From the NCBI GenBank assembly GCA_014529385.2, contig CM043947.1:126540891-126604890 (forward strand): a stretch of 64,000 bases of DNA, written 5' to 3'. Shown here piece after piece: positions 1-9,960 of this stretch (positions are counted from its first letter, which is position 1; every line of letters begins with the position of its first letter). The notes beneath the pieces were generated by a model, which was not told the DNA's origin, did not search any database, and saw nothing but the letters and a program-made list of their open reading frames with translations. The translations under genes were made by a program, and so were the position numbers. The stretch is from Adiantum capillus-veneris. Its lineage: Eukaryota; Streptophyta; Polypodiopsida; Polypodiales; Pteridaceae.

Positions 1-1274
1 ACTCCACTTTTGGGGGTAAGACCCAGCTCATGATTATTAAATAAATTATTAAGTGTGATGGTCAATTATTGGAATCTTCACGCCTGCACTTCCAAGGAAA
101 GAAATCCATAAGCTGCCAAAGGCTCGTGGATAATTTCAGCTTCCAGAGTTGACTTAGGATACTGTCAGCTGCTACTTGAGCAGTTTTCCTGCAATGTTTA
201 ACCAAGGGGTTTGACAATGCTGATTTTAACCAATTGCAAAGGCAACACCCAAGGTTCCATGTGCAAAACTACTTGCCTTTCACTAATTTTCAATTAGTGT
301 TCCTAGGCCTTTGCCGGTGGGAAATTTGGGTAGGTGCCTTTCACTCTACTACAGGTACGCATCTATTTAATTTTGTTTCTTTTGGTTTTTTTTTTCTACG
401 TAGGATGCATATCCATTTTTTCTCTTCAGAGAGATAACAAGGTCATGTAAGAGACAAAGACATTTGGGCTATAGTGTCCAAAATAAGTTTCTGCATTATG
501 CAGTTATAGACCCACTTGTACGGTTTATTTGGCACATGTTGTCACATGGGATACAACATGGTCTAGGGACTCAAGGAGTTTGGTTTAGCCAGTGTGGAGC
601 AATGAATGAGGGTACCTCTCACTCTTGTCGTGAAGTGTTTAGAGCTACCTACACACACAAGTACATCTTGTACTTGTAGGATGTTCTTTTTCAGACATCC
701 TTAGTTGAGACATATTCCACATGTGGCGAATATGAGTCTCTGGGACTGACACTGGCGCCCCCTATTTCAAATATGTGTCACGACAAAGTCCCTAAGTGCT
801 GCTCAAATTTGTTTTCTAGACCATTTTCATCACGACGTATCAGGAGCAATTTCAGTGGCCAAAAGTTGTCAAATACTTACAATGCCTAGTTCAGCTACAA
901 GTATTACTAAACAACATTACAAAGGGTTGTTTATACATATAGCAAGGCTATAAGTTGTTAATGAAAAATTTTCATTGTTTGTACCTAGAAGTGATCAATG
1001 TTTCACCTTCTATTGTGATTCAGACGTTTCAGCAAGGCTTGTAAAAGATTGCAACTAAAAGTATTTAGTTTCTTTTCAGACTATTTACATTCCTTTTAAT
1101 GCGTGCTAGGCGCATCACATTTGCCATAAGTATTGGAAAGGATCATTATGTATATACAGGTTTGGGTTTGTTTTTGCTAAATGCATGCACACTAGGTGTT
1201 ATGGGCCCTAGTGTTTAGCAAAGGCTGACTTGGAACAACATGCATATTCCTTAAGTTGTTGCTTATGAAGCATT

Positions 1275-1700
1275 TTGCACTCTAAGTGCACTATCTCTAG
1301 GAGATTACTTTTGGGTCTACTAATCACCAATAGAGGTCATGGCTCGGTTTGGGCATTTGTGGATTTTTTCAAGTTAACCACGATGGTTATTGTGGACATT
1401 GTTGATTCCTCACCAATGTTATACACTACTGTGATTCCCCGTTTACTAGTCATCTGGGATGACTGTCTGTAAACCGTGAGGAAACAAACCTCATTACTAT
1501 CAGTTATCCAAGTGGATAGGCAGATTACAAAGAGTAATCTTGTGCTGAAGGATAATCAAAGTGCGTACGTTAGCACCAAGCGATCCAATTAGTAAGCATT
1601 TATTGCTCTTTTTGGAGTTTACTTACTATCAGTTAATGCATGTTGCGACTCGATAGTCTCTTCATGTATAACTCAGGGTCTCAACCTTGACACTCGTTAG
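1275..1700 (+). pseudogene. chromovirus integrase relic
   Basis: Translation gives GLLITNRGHGSVWAFVDFF, which aligns with the first catalytic strand of chromovirus integrases (element E has GLPTTNHGHDAY at the same place). After a shift, the codons from about 1514 read DRQITKSNLVLKD and then AYVSTKRSN followed by two stops, matching DGQTKRDNQVLEDM and the following helix in element E. The second catalytic Asp region near 1440-1470 is only weakly recognisable. Stops and frameshifts make it non-functional. It is the middle part of the element that ends at 2256. Confidence 0.6.
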
Positions 1701-1935
1701 GGTGGGGTTGTTTACTAATGAAATTTGAGAACAAGTCAAGGACTTACACTTGGCTGATGAGTTAGGTCAGCAAGTTACTTTCACAGAAAGTGAAAAGCGG
1801 TACTCTTCAGGGACATCTTTGTCATAATAACTCGTTTAGCATGCTCATGTGCGTTCTAAATGGAGTCTATAAACTAGATGGTTGCAAATGGACAACAATG
1901 TGGAAAAGATGTTACTCTTGGTTTCATTGAACCTC

Positions 1936-2061
1936 CTGCGGAACCGAGTTCCGCAGGGCAACCAAACAGCTAGATCCATGAGGGATGCCACGTGGGAAAA
2001 CATTAGTGTTCTTAAGAAGAAGTTCTCCACTTTTGTTTTCGAGGACGAAAACTCTTCTTAA
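1936..2061 (+). pseudogene. chromodomain C-terminal end of the chromovirus
   Basis: The frame ending in TAA at 2059-2061 reads DATWENISVLKKKFSTFVFE, the typical end of a chromovirus chromodomain (element E has STWDNVSALKKHFPTFIF). Chromodomains of these elements direct integration to heterochromatin. Upstream residues (NRVPQGNQTARS) are only loosely like the aromatic-cage part of the domain, so the fold is probably lost. The coding end lies directly before the purine tract and LTR, as expected. Confidence 0.75.
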
Positions 2062-2072
2062 GGGGGGAGTAG
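2060..2072 (+). other. polypurine tract of the chromovirus
   Basis: The purine run AAGGGGGGAG lies immediately before the LTR start TGTCAGG. This is the usual plus-strand primer position. Confidence 0.7.
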
Positions 2073-2256
2073 TGTCAGGACAAGGGTCCTACGGGACAAG
2101 GCCCAACCTAGGGGGTCAGGGACCTAGGCCAAGGGCGTGGACTGGACCAGTGTGGACTGGGGATCCGCTTAGGGCAAGAGCTAGGAGCTAGGCCTATATA
2201 AAGGGCGGCAGGGAGGAGGATCCTACGTCTTAGTCTCCTAGTTCTTACATTAGCCA
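2073..2256 (+). repeat. 3' LTR of the chromovirus relic, 184 bp
   Basis: The LTR begins TGTCAGGACA after the purine tract and probably ends CCA at 2256, where homology to family A starts abruptly. It is short, like the 123-bp LTR of element E, and the first 30 bases are clearly related to it. The matching 5' LTR is outside the window, so the end is placed by the junction with family A. Confidence 0.65.
2194..2203 (+). promoter_or_regulatory. TATA box of the LTR
   Basis: CTATATAAAG lies inside the LTR about 120 bp from its start, the expected place for the Pol II promoter of an LTR. Confidence 0.55.
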
Positions 2257-2340
2257 GAATGAGTTTACCTTTCCCAAGCTCAATCTAATAGCAGCTAGCA
2301 CCGTTCCTCAACCGCCCCCTTCTACCCACGTGGTTACCCT

Positions 2341-3660
2341 CAAAATAAGATACAGTTGGTAGAGGAGCCATCGGGTGTCCTCACTCGGGCCCCAAGAGCC
2401 GCTCTTAGTTTTAGCATTCCAGCAAGTTCAACTCCCCCACACATTCTCACAACAGTGGATACCCTACCTTCAGCTATTGACAAGCCATCCCCAGTGCCAA
2501 GAAAGAATCCAAATCCTTGCTCTCCAATATTGATAAAGCTTTCTTGGAAGCAGTTTCAGATCTACAAAAGATCAAGGAACCAGAGAAACCACTGGAATAA
2601 GAAAAGCTTACAGCAGAGACAGTCTTGAAGAACACCTTTCAACAAGTGTCCCTCTATGACATGTTGCGGCTAGATGCGAGTTCATAAGTGACACCCTTGC
2701 AGTTATTCAATCCCTTTACCCCGGAGAAGGTCCTAGTGGCAGGCACCTCCCAGTGCGACCATCAGAGTCCTATATGATATCCAATCCCGCTGTTCCCTTC
2801 AATGATTATAGAAGCCCTCGCCTGACAGTGTCCGTTTTGGGTCGGCATTTCTTAGGTGTCATAGTGGATGGTGGATCTGGGATCAATCTGATGCCAGAGT
2901 TTACTATGTTAGCTCTAGGTCTACAACCTACTCACCCTACTCCCTTCACAGTTACATTGGCCAACCAGCGGACAGTCTACCCAGTGGGCATAGTTGACAA
3001 TGTGCCTCTGCAGGTACACGACTTTACTTTTAACTTGGATTTTGTTGTGGTTCATCTTCCCTAGGTTGAGGGTGGATTTCCCTTGCTCATTGGTAGACCA
3101 TGGCTACGACACACTAAAGCACTTCATGACTGGGAAAATGATGCTATGTGGATACATACTCCTGGCTCCCCGAGCAACGCATTCACTTAGAAGGAGGTAT
3201 GGATCCCGTGGTGCAGCAAGTTTCTTTGTCAATGGAAACCAACCCTAAACAAGAATAGCCTACTCCACCTGATGGGTCACACGAGGATCTGTTGGAGTGG
3301 TTGGATGCTACCAAATATATGCCCTGTTATGGAGTCTCTACTCACTCTTTGCATGAAGGTACACGCTCTCCCAATGTTTCCACAATAATAAACATAATAG
3401 ACCACCTGAGCCAGCACAAAGGTTGAAGGTCACAGAAGTTTCTCCTCGTGTGCCCTTGGTGGTAGCCTTTTGAGTTGGTGAACCTATAAAGAATCATGGA
3501 AAGAAATATCCTCTACAGGAGTTCACCCCCCTTCACCATCAGCCCCAGTGTCTGCTTCTCTAACCAAGACACAACTCTCCTCGATGTCTAGCGAACCCCC
3601 TTCACAAAGCTGCCTCAAGACGGGGTACAACAAATACAATGTTGATTAAGGGATTGGTGA
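2341..3660 (+). pseudogene. gag end, retropepsin-like protease and linker of A1
   Basis: The reading begins in the gag/protease connector (EEPSGVLTRAPRAAL, compare EEPAGVLTRAQRAAL in A2). At 2753-3064 it contains the aspartic protease core with VDGGSGINLMPEF, where the usual D-T/S-G is D-G-G as in A2. A stop at 3062 breaks the frame in the middle of the domain (HLP then TAG, where A2 reads NVSQ). The homology continues in other frames over RPWLRHTKA-like sequence to about 3660. Several indels show that it cannot produce active enzyme. The protease would have processed the Gag-Pol polyprotein. Confidence 0.8.
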
Positions 3661-3689
3661 ATTCTGTGATCGTGATCATGTTATCTCTC

Positions 3690-4235
3690 TGCTTGAGTGT
3701 ATTCTCCCCTCACTAATCCTCCCTCCCCCTACTTGCCCTACCCCCTCCACAATTTGTCCCCCCTCTCTCCCAACTTGCCCCCTACCCAATTTGCCCCCAT
3801 CCCCCTCCCCTCACCAGCCCTCACCCCTTCCCCCTACCCACCCTCCCCCCTACCTATCCCTCCTCGCCCCCTACCCACCCCTAGTCTCCCCCTCACCAGC
3901 CCTCACCCCTACCCACTCACCCTCACCCCTCACACCCTCTCGCCCCCATCTACCCCCTATCCCCTCGACCCTACCCTCCTCCTCACACTCACTCGCCCCC
4001 TATCCACACCCTACCTAGGTCTCACCCCCCTAGCCCCTACACTCTTTCCCTCACCCCCCCCCTACCCACCCCCTACCTAGACCTCGCTCCCTACCCACCC
4101 CTTGTCCCCTACCCACCCCCTCACTAGCCCTAGCCCCTCACCACCTCATCCCCTCCCCTCTCGCCTCTATCTAGCCTAACCACCACCCTACCCACCCTTC
4201 CCCTACCTACTCCTTCCCCTCCAGCCAACTACCCA
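3690..4235 (+). repeat. C-rich degenerate repeat (CCCCTACCCAC-like) with almost no G
   Basis: About 540 bases are built from loose repeats of CCCCTACCCACC, CCCTCACCC and similar units, with guanine nearly absent from this strand. The tract lies exactly where A1 loses homology to A2, between the linker and the 3' region, in place of polymerase and integrase. It is not the plant telomere repeat (CCCTAAA). Its open frames are by-products of composition. Confidence 0.85.
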
Positions 4236-4670
4236 ACTGCAACTAATGCAATTTGGGTGCCTTGTGGGATTACTTAATCTAGGCAGTCTTCTCTTTCTAC
4301 CTTCTGATCAGCTTACCTCATTCAGCCGAGCTTACCTCATTCAGTAGGGGTCATTACTACTTCAGCATAACTTGTAAATAGCAACATTGCTTCATTGGTA
4401 CTTCCTCAGCATATCTTGCAAATATCAACATTGCTTCATTGGTACTTCTTCTTGGGAACTCAAAATATTCTCCAAACATCACCCTCTTCAATCAGATTGT
4501 ACTGTGTTTTTTTAGGGTTTCACAGTTCTCCCTAGTTTCACTAATCTATCTCACCAACATCACCATCTTCAGTCAGAGTGTATTGCGGGTTTTTTTCTGG
4601 TGTTTCACTCTTCTCTCTAGTTTCATTGATCCTCTCACCGAGATGGTGAGCGGTCTTGAGGTGGGCAACC
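4236..4670 (+). other. 3' untranslated region of A1 with internal duplications
   Basis: No coding sequence is recognisable. Two direct duplications are visible: about 60 bp containing TTGCTTCATTGGTACTTC (near 4380-4450), and about 85 bp containing TTTCACTCTTCTCTCTAGTT and relatives (4478-4640). A shorter repeat CTTACCTCATTCAG occurs twice near 4312-4342. The segment ends at the LTR of A1. Confidence 0.5.
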
Positions 4671-5251
4671 TGTAGTAGGCTACAGTGTCACTTTCATAGG
4701 ACACATAGTTAGTATAGTTGGTTTGATCTGGTTCACACTGGAGGGTTCTCTGGGCTGGGCAGTGACAAGTGACAGGGATACAGACGGTGGTCTAGTGGAC
4801 ATCAAGGCTAGGTCACCACCACTACTCAGTTTGAAGATAGACTTAGATGGCTGACATATATGAGCCATTGGTGGCTCTTTATGATGGGACATATAAGTAG
4901 TAGTTGTTGGGTCATCATTGTCATCTTCTTCATATATGGTCCATCGTCATCGTCTAGAGCGAGTCTATACACACAGCACGTATGCACCATCCCTACACAT
5001 CTGAGCACTTCTGAGCCTCGACCACCCCGTTGCACCCATGACTTCTGGGCTGGAGCTGAGTGTGCTACCACGCCAAAGTCTGTATCGATTCTTTGAGATA
5101 GTCAAGTCCATATGTTCTGGTATACTGCTTTGTCTGTGTGTTGATTAGTTGTTATCTATTTTTTCCTTTGTCTTCATTCTGTTTTGAGTGGGATGTCATG
5201 CACTTTGCACTGAGGAGCACCCATTGTAGAGAGCACGACACACTATCCGCG
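4671..5251 (+). repeat. 3' LTR of Gypsy family A (copy A1)
   Basis: It starts TGTAGTAGGCTACAGTGTCAC and follows the A2 5' LTR (55978-56535) over its whole length, with small indels. The A2 LTR ends CCGCGCTACA. This copy reads CCGCGGTTACC, so the last few bases are altered and the end is set at 5251. Confidence 0.8.
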
Positions 5252-5700
5252 GTTACCACGAGGGCGTAAGCTTTTCTACGTAATAGTGATTACCACGAGG
5301 GCATCGCCGCGGTTACGTGGGAAATACGGTGTCCTTGTGATAAGTATTGGCTCACTGTCTAGGTACAACGTTGGTAACAGGACAATTCTAGTATCCTTAT
5401 GGTGAATCAACTTCCCTTCCCTTTTTCAGAAAAACATATGGGCATCGGTTGGTAACGCGACCATATGATGCTCGTATGCAAGCCATTATTACTCTTTAGG
5501 TTCGGGCGGCACTCGATCGGTAACGCAGCTAATTGAGTGTTGTTTGTGTTTTCATACATGTGGCATTCGTGTCGTTAACTCGGCCGTATAAATGCCATAT
5601 AATTTGTATGTGCATGTGTAGTATTTTTTTTAAAGTATTAAGTATATGAAATACTTGGTCGTTAACGCGGCCATGAAGAGTATTTCATATACAAATGTTT
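5252..5700. repeat. array of stem-loops with a conserved loop core and unrelated stems
   Basis: At least four hairpins share a loop core close to GTTAACGCGGCC or GGTAACGCGACC: 5435-5467 (CATATGG/CCATATG), 5510-5539 (CACTCGAT/ATTGAGTG), 5561-5597 (TGGCATT/AATGCCA) and 5642-5692 (GTATATGAAATACT/AGTATTTCATATAC, 14 of 14 paired). A fifth, 5290-5323, has the core in reverse orientation between TTACCACG and CGTGGGAA. A sixth core at 5371-5384 has only CTAG on both sides. Loops of the last two are both 23 nt. The stems do not resemble each other. Function unknown. Confidence 0.7.
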
Positions 5701-5912
5701 GAATTTTCTGAAATTGTTGTTTTCAAGTGTTCTTTTAAAAATATATACTATCTAATCATATTCAAAAGAAATTTTTATTCATCAATCATCATTGTTATTT
5801 TAAATGCTACATTTGCAGAAGTAATATTCACACTATGCTATTTCTTTATGTCTACAAATAGCTAATATACTTTCAATTTAGAAAAGCATATGTATACATT
5901 TTGCATGCAAGA
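5701..5912. other. AT-rich spacer without recognisable features
   Basis: The stretch is AT-rich and has no frame, repeat or motif that I can support. Confidence 0.5.
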
Positions 5913-6638
5913 CATTCATTTTAATATTTTTAAAGAGCAAGATGTTCTTTGTACTTTATGAGTGGTTTGTTAAAATCGCACCAAATTTTCAATGTTTTTT
6001 CACAATATTTTATACTATTAATGTTTTAAAACGAGCTAAAATGAGATTGGCAATATCTTCATCACAATGCACATGTCTTTTACTGTATCAATTTTTTTTG
6101 AAGTAATAATGTAAGGACATGGGTCCTATAGGCACGGCCGGATAGTGTGTATGCTAGGGGGAGGCTATAAGATAGCACGTTTGGGTGGAGACTAGCACAC
6201 GCATTACCACCGCTCTTTCACGGGTATCCGAGCTATTTTTGGGGAAGGGGAAAAGCGGTTGCATGTGCATGGGACACGCTGCTTCTCTCCCACGTTCCGC
6301 AGACAACGACATCTCCACTGTGCAGTAAAAAGAAGGCATTTATTTTAATATTTTTAAAGAGCAAGGCATTCTTTGAAATTTATGAGTGGTTTGTTGAAAT
6401 CCACCAAACTTTTAATGTTTTTTCACAATATTTTGTGCTATTAATGTTTTTAAACGAGCTAAAGTGAGATTGCCAATATCTTCATCAGGATGCACATGCC
6501 TTTTATTGTATCAATTTTTTTGAAGTGATAATGTAAGGACATGGGTCCTACAAGCAAGGCCACCGGCACGTGAGATTGGCAATATCTTCATCACGATGCA
6601 CATGTCTTTTACAGTATCAAATTTTTTTCAAGTGATAA
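5913..6638 (+). repeat. tandem duplications of host flank plus chromovirus 5' junction
   Basis: The host sequence ending in ...ATTTTTTTGAAGTRATAA followed by the LTR start TGTAAGGACATGGGTCC occurs three times, with LTR starts at 6110, 6532 and 6639. The first unit carries a whole LTR (6110-6220), the primer site and about 120 bp of leader. The second carries only about 30 bp of LTR. The third is the real 5' end of element E. About 200 bp of host flank (5913-6109 and 6338-6531) is duplicated as well, so this is segmental duplication after insertion rather than separate insertions. Confidence 0.8.
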
Positions 6639-6761
6639 TGTAAGGACATGGGTCCTGCGAGCAAGGCCACCGCCATGGCTGGAGAGTGTGTATGCTAGGG
6701 GGAGGCTATAAGATAGCACGGTTGGGTGGAGACCAGTACACACATTACCACCGCTCTTTCA
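6639..6761 (+). repeat. 5' LTR of element E, 123 bp
   Basis: It starts TGTAAGGACATGG, ends CCGCTCTTTCA, and is preceded by GATAA. It is the same length as the 3' LTR, with some substitutions. A TATA-like CTATAAGATAG lies in the middle. The LTR is unusually short for a plant Gypsy element. Confidence 0.88.
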
Positions 6762-6775
6762 CTAGTATCCGAGCT
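6762..6775 (+). other. primer binding site of element E
   Basis: The sequence directly after the LTR, CTAGTATCCGAGCT, resembles the initiator-Met tRNA site TGGTATCAGAGC. The duplicated copy at 6221 reads CGGGTATCCGAGCT. Confidence 0.55.
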
Positions 6776-7024
6776 ATGTTTGGGGAAGGGGAAAAGTGGT
6801 TCCGTGTGCATGCAACGTGTTGCTTCTCTCCCATGTTCCGTAGGCAGCGATGTCTCCGTTGTGCAAAAAAAAGAAGGCAGACACAATTTCCCAATGCGCG
6901 ACAGCCCCACCTACGCTCTCCACGATGGAGGACCAAGGCAAACTCGACTGGCAACTCTATGGCATCCAGGCTTCAACGGCTTTCATTGGTTGCACGCATA
7001 GGAAGGCCTACTTAACCCTTGCAT

Positions 7025-7090
7025 GAAGGAGGGTTGAACCCACCCCATGAGGGTAAGAGGCCAACACTTTACCATCAAGCTATTGACCCT
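7025..7090 (-). repeat. tRNA-like (SINE-head-like) sequence inside the leader of element E
   Basis: Read on the minus strand, this has an A-box-like TAGCTTGATGGTAAAG (7082-7067) and a B-box-like GGGTTCAACCC (7041-7031) at normal tRNA spacing. This is the signature of an internal Pol III promoter in a tRNA or tRNA-derived SINE. It does not fold into an obvious full cloverleaf, so a SINE head or degenerate tRNA relic is more likely than a working tRNA. It is absent from the short duplicated leader at 6221-6337, which stops before this point. Confidence 0.5.
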
Positions 7091-7410
7091 TGTTGTGTAT
7101 AACAAGGAAAGATAGCATACTTGTGTTGAAAAGAAAGCTAGAAGGAAAGGGAAAGCTTCAAACTTCAAGGAAGGTCTTTCACCCTTCCTTTTCACTTCTT
7201 GTAAGAAGGCAAGTTTTCCTCCAAAAATTCTTTTTTCCTCAAGGAGGTAGCTTCAAAGTGAACAAAAGCCTTCACACAACGAGTTTTTGTGAAATTAGGC
7301 ACCATGGGTGCTGCTGACAATAATATCCATGACAATGATGATCTAGGTTATCATGGCCTTGTAGATATGGCTGCTTTCAAGACTTTGAAAAATTGCTAAA
7401 GCATACTTGA

Positions 7411-8240
7411 GTGCAACCTCTCTGCACTCAATGCAAATGTTACCAATCTTACGGAGTTACTTGTGAAATTTATGAATTCACAGATAGCTCAAGGAGCCAC
7501 AAGTGGCACAGTTCAAGGGAATCAGGCTCGCACGACTCAAGGAGTCTAAGAGACAAGTGCTTTTCAGAAGATGTAGAAGGTAGAAATCCATTACTGAAAA
7601 ATATCACCATTCCTGAGTTTCACAAGGGAGAGCGTGATCGCAACAAGGATGCGGTCAATACGTTCTTACACAAATGGAGTGATATTCATAGATTAAGACA
7701 CACCCCGGATATAAATACGGCCGTGGAAACAAGTCTATCTCTTAAAGGCAAGGCCTATAAGTGGTGGATGACATTTCCAATAGATGCTCGTCCTCCGTCT
7801 TGGCTGCGTTTCAAGCTTCTGTCTCCAAAGAGTTTTTGGACTCCAATGGAGAAAATAAGAATTGGTTAGCAAGGGATGCATGCCACATGTCTAGCATCTC
7901 TCTCACGCAGTACCTTTTGAAGTATTGGGATATCATATTAAAACTAGAAGGTCTAGATGAATTCCAAAAGATACGGGGTTTTAATAGGGGTCTTGACAAA
8001 GACTATCGTCTTCATGTCAAGACCTTACATCCAAAAACTTTGGAAGAAGACATCAGTCATGTCCAAAGAATGATGATGACCAAGAGAGGAAAGGAAATGT
8101 TCCCTACTCTAAGAATAATTTTGCTAAGAGCAATGTGGCTAAGAGCCAATGGCGAGGTAGATCTCCCACACGTTTCAAGAGGAATAAGAGACAATCTACC
8201 TCTCCATGCTCACAAGAGTCTAAGAAGCCTAAGCAATCAC
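7411..8240 (+). pseudogene. gag of element E, frameshifted
   Basis: The capsid region reads in one frame to about 7860 (IPEFHKGERDRNKDAVNTFL, KGKAYKWWMTF) and continues in another frame from about 7800 (SKEFLDSNGENKNWLARD, YLLKYWDIILKLEGLDEF, GLDKDYRLHVKTLHPKTLEE), the usual layout of chromovirus capsid proteins. At least one 1-nt shift near 7800-7860 and another before 8200 separate the pieces. Gag would form the virus-like particle in the cytoplasm. The start is uncertain; the upstream sequence from 7303 (ATGGGTGCTGCTGACAA) may be the original initiation region, with a stop at about 7397. Confidence 0.7.
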
Positions 8241-9043
8241 GAGATACTCCATGTGGGTCTCTCAGCACTGTTGATTTTGAGCATTCAAAGAAACACAATT
8301 TGTGTTTTAGATGTCTTTTGGACCAACATAACAAGAAAGATTGTCCTCTTTTGCAAGGCAAAGAAAAAGCCATGCACACGGTGCAACGCCTCACATTAGA
8401 TTCATCTCCTAAATATTGTGTTGTAGAGGTTCTTCATATGGAAGAAAAGCACAATTGTTGTGTGCTTGCTTCAATGTGGCAGCTCACCTTTGGCACCCAT
8501 GATTTGATTTGCATGCATGGCACTATTAATGGACAACGTGTTCGTATTTTAGTGGATGATGGTGCAGCTCATAACTTCTTGAACTATAAGCTAGTCAAGA
8601 AATTGAAGTTTACACAGACTCCTTGCTCTCACAAGTATGCGGTCAAATAGATGTGTGGCAATGATAAAGAAGTATGGGACATGGCAGTTCAAGGGGTTGA
8701 GCTTATTATTCAAGATCATACGATGACCCTTGATTTTCAAGTTATAAACATGGACCATGCTGATGTAGTTTTAGGACGGGAGTGGCTTCATGGTTTAGGA
8801 AACACATTGCACACTAGTTATGAACACAACTCCTTATCCTTTATCGCCAATGGTAAACATGTGCTTTTGCTTGGTGAGAAAAATATACCATCTGCACCTC
8901 TTATATGTACAGCTGAGCTTTCTATTTTGCAGAAAGCAGATTTAAAAGATATAGTCTTTTTGTTTTACTGCTTGTCTCCAAGTCTTGTGAATTCTCAAGA
9001 GCAAAATGCGGTAATTCTAGTAATGGTATGCAAAGTGCAATGA
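8135..9043 (+). pseudogene. zinc knuckle and protease of element E
   Basis: A CX2CX4HX4C knuckle (CFRCLLDQHNKKDC) occupies 8303-8344. The protease follows with RILVDDGAAHNFLN near 8545-8590; it has D-D-G where active retropepsins have D-T/S-G. A TAG at 8648-8650 interrupts the domain, which continues in the same frame with DFQVINMDHADVVLGREWL, the C-terminal flap and strand of the protease. The stop and the changed catalytic motif make it inactive as it stands. Confidence 0.75.
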
Positions 9044-9960
9044 ATTCTAATGATAAACAAAGTGTTAACAAATATAATGAGCAAAGTGCTCTCAATTTTA
9101 AGTCTATAGAGCAACGTGCAACTGTTGTAAAACAAACATTACATGTACTACAAGATTCTCCATCCCAACATAACTCTAGTTTACTTTCTCCTTTTGCACG
9201 GCAAAAGCTGACTCACTTACTCATGAATTATAGTGATGTATTCTCAAGTGATTTACTGTCAGGTTTACCCCCTGCATGTGATGTGTAGCATGGCATAGAT
9301 GTCTTGCTAGGCACTAAACCGGTGAGTAAACCACCTTATTGTATGAGTACTAAAGAAACCAAGGAGGTTGAGAGTCAGTTGGCTGACTACCTCGCCCGTG
9401 GTTTCATTAGACCTAGCACGTCGCCTTCGGCATCACCAATTCTATTGGTAAAAAAGAAAGATGGTACTATGCACATGTACATAGATTATAGCGGATTAAA
9501 CGCCATAACCATCAAGAACAAGTATCCTCTTCCAAGAGTGGATGAGTTGTTTGATCAACTCCATGGGGCAAGATACTATACAAAGATATATATTTGTTTA
9601 AGATACCACCAGGTGTGTATCCTTTTGCAAGTTATCTCCAAAACTGCCTTTAGAACACCGTTCGGGCATTTTAAATTTTTGGTTATGTCTTTTGGTTTAA
9701 CCAATGCTCCAGCTACATTTGTGACACTCATGGATAGTGTCTTATGTCCCTATCTTGGAAAATTTGTTGTGGTTTTCCTTGATGACATTCTCATTTATAG
9801 TAAGACTGAATATGAACACATAGAACACTTACGATTAGTGTTTGAACAGCTACAAGCTCATGTGTTGTATGCTAAGCAAAGCAAGTGCAATTTCTTTAAA
9901 ACAAAGATACATTAACTCGGTCATGTGATCTCTTATTTTGGCATCAAAATGGACACTGAC
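9028..9960 (+). pseudogene. reverse transcriptase of element E
   Basis: The frame shows the RT N-terminus ([37 protein letters not shown]), the finger and palm ([25 protein letters not shown]) and the catalytic FLDD box at 9775-9786. It is broken by a TAG at 9286, before the domain, and by a TAA at 9913 shortly after the palm. The stretch after MSFGL is the plant-type LTNAP motif, unlike element D. RT copies the element RNA in the particle. Confidence 0.85.

Larger units (their letters stand above)
1..2256 (+). mobile_element. 3' part of a decayed chromovirus (Ty3/Gypsy with chromodomain), truncated by the window start
   Basis: The 3' end of a chromodomain Gypsy element can be followed as degenerate integrase, a chromodomain tail, a purine tract and an LTR. 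It is related to element E (6639-12269): the LTRs start alike (TGTCAGGACAAGGGTCCTAC here, TGTAAGGACATGGGTCCTAC there). Its right end is fused to the interior of Gypsy family A, so it inserted into A1 and is younger than it. The first 1.2 kb shows no clear coding sequence. A weak RNase H-like stretch around 234-350 (FTNFQLVF, which could correspond to the core strand of RNase H) is possible but not secure. The 5' part lies outside the window. Confidence 0.7.
2257..5251 (+). mobile_element. Gypsy family A, copy A1, lacking 5' end and polymerase
   Basis: From 2257 the sequence follows the second copy A2 from about 58441 onward through the gag end, protease and linker to about 3660. Then comes a C-rich tract, a short 3' region and a 581-bp LTR matching 55978-56535. 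RT, RNase H and integrase are absent. The 5' side is cut by the chromovirus ending at 2256. Divergence from A2 and many stops show an old copy. Confidence 0.85.

Noticed and set aside
3697-4080. Pro/Ser/Leu-rich frames in the C-rich tract
   Set aside because: They result from the CCC-rich composition. Adjacent frames of the same strand are equally open.
3690-4235. Interstitial telomere repeat
   Set aside because: Units are CCCCTACCCAC-like, not CCCTAAA, and show no fixed period.
5252-5700. CRISPR array
   Set aside because: The hairpin cores are at irregular spacing, in both orientations, and not separated by equal-length spacers. The surroundings are plant nuclear DNA.
5252-5700. Subterminal repeats of a CACTA-type DNA transposon
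   Set aside because: Short repeats in both orientations would fit, but no CACTA terminus or transposase is visible, and the self-pairing stems are not a feature of that class. It remains a minor possibility.
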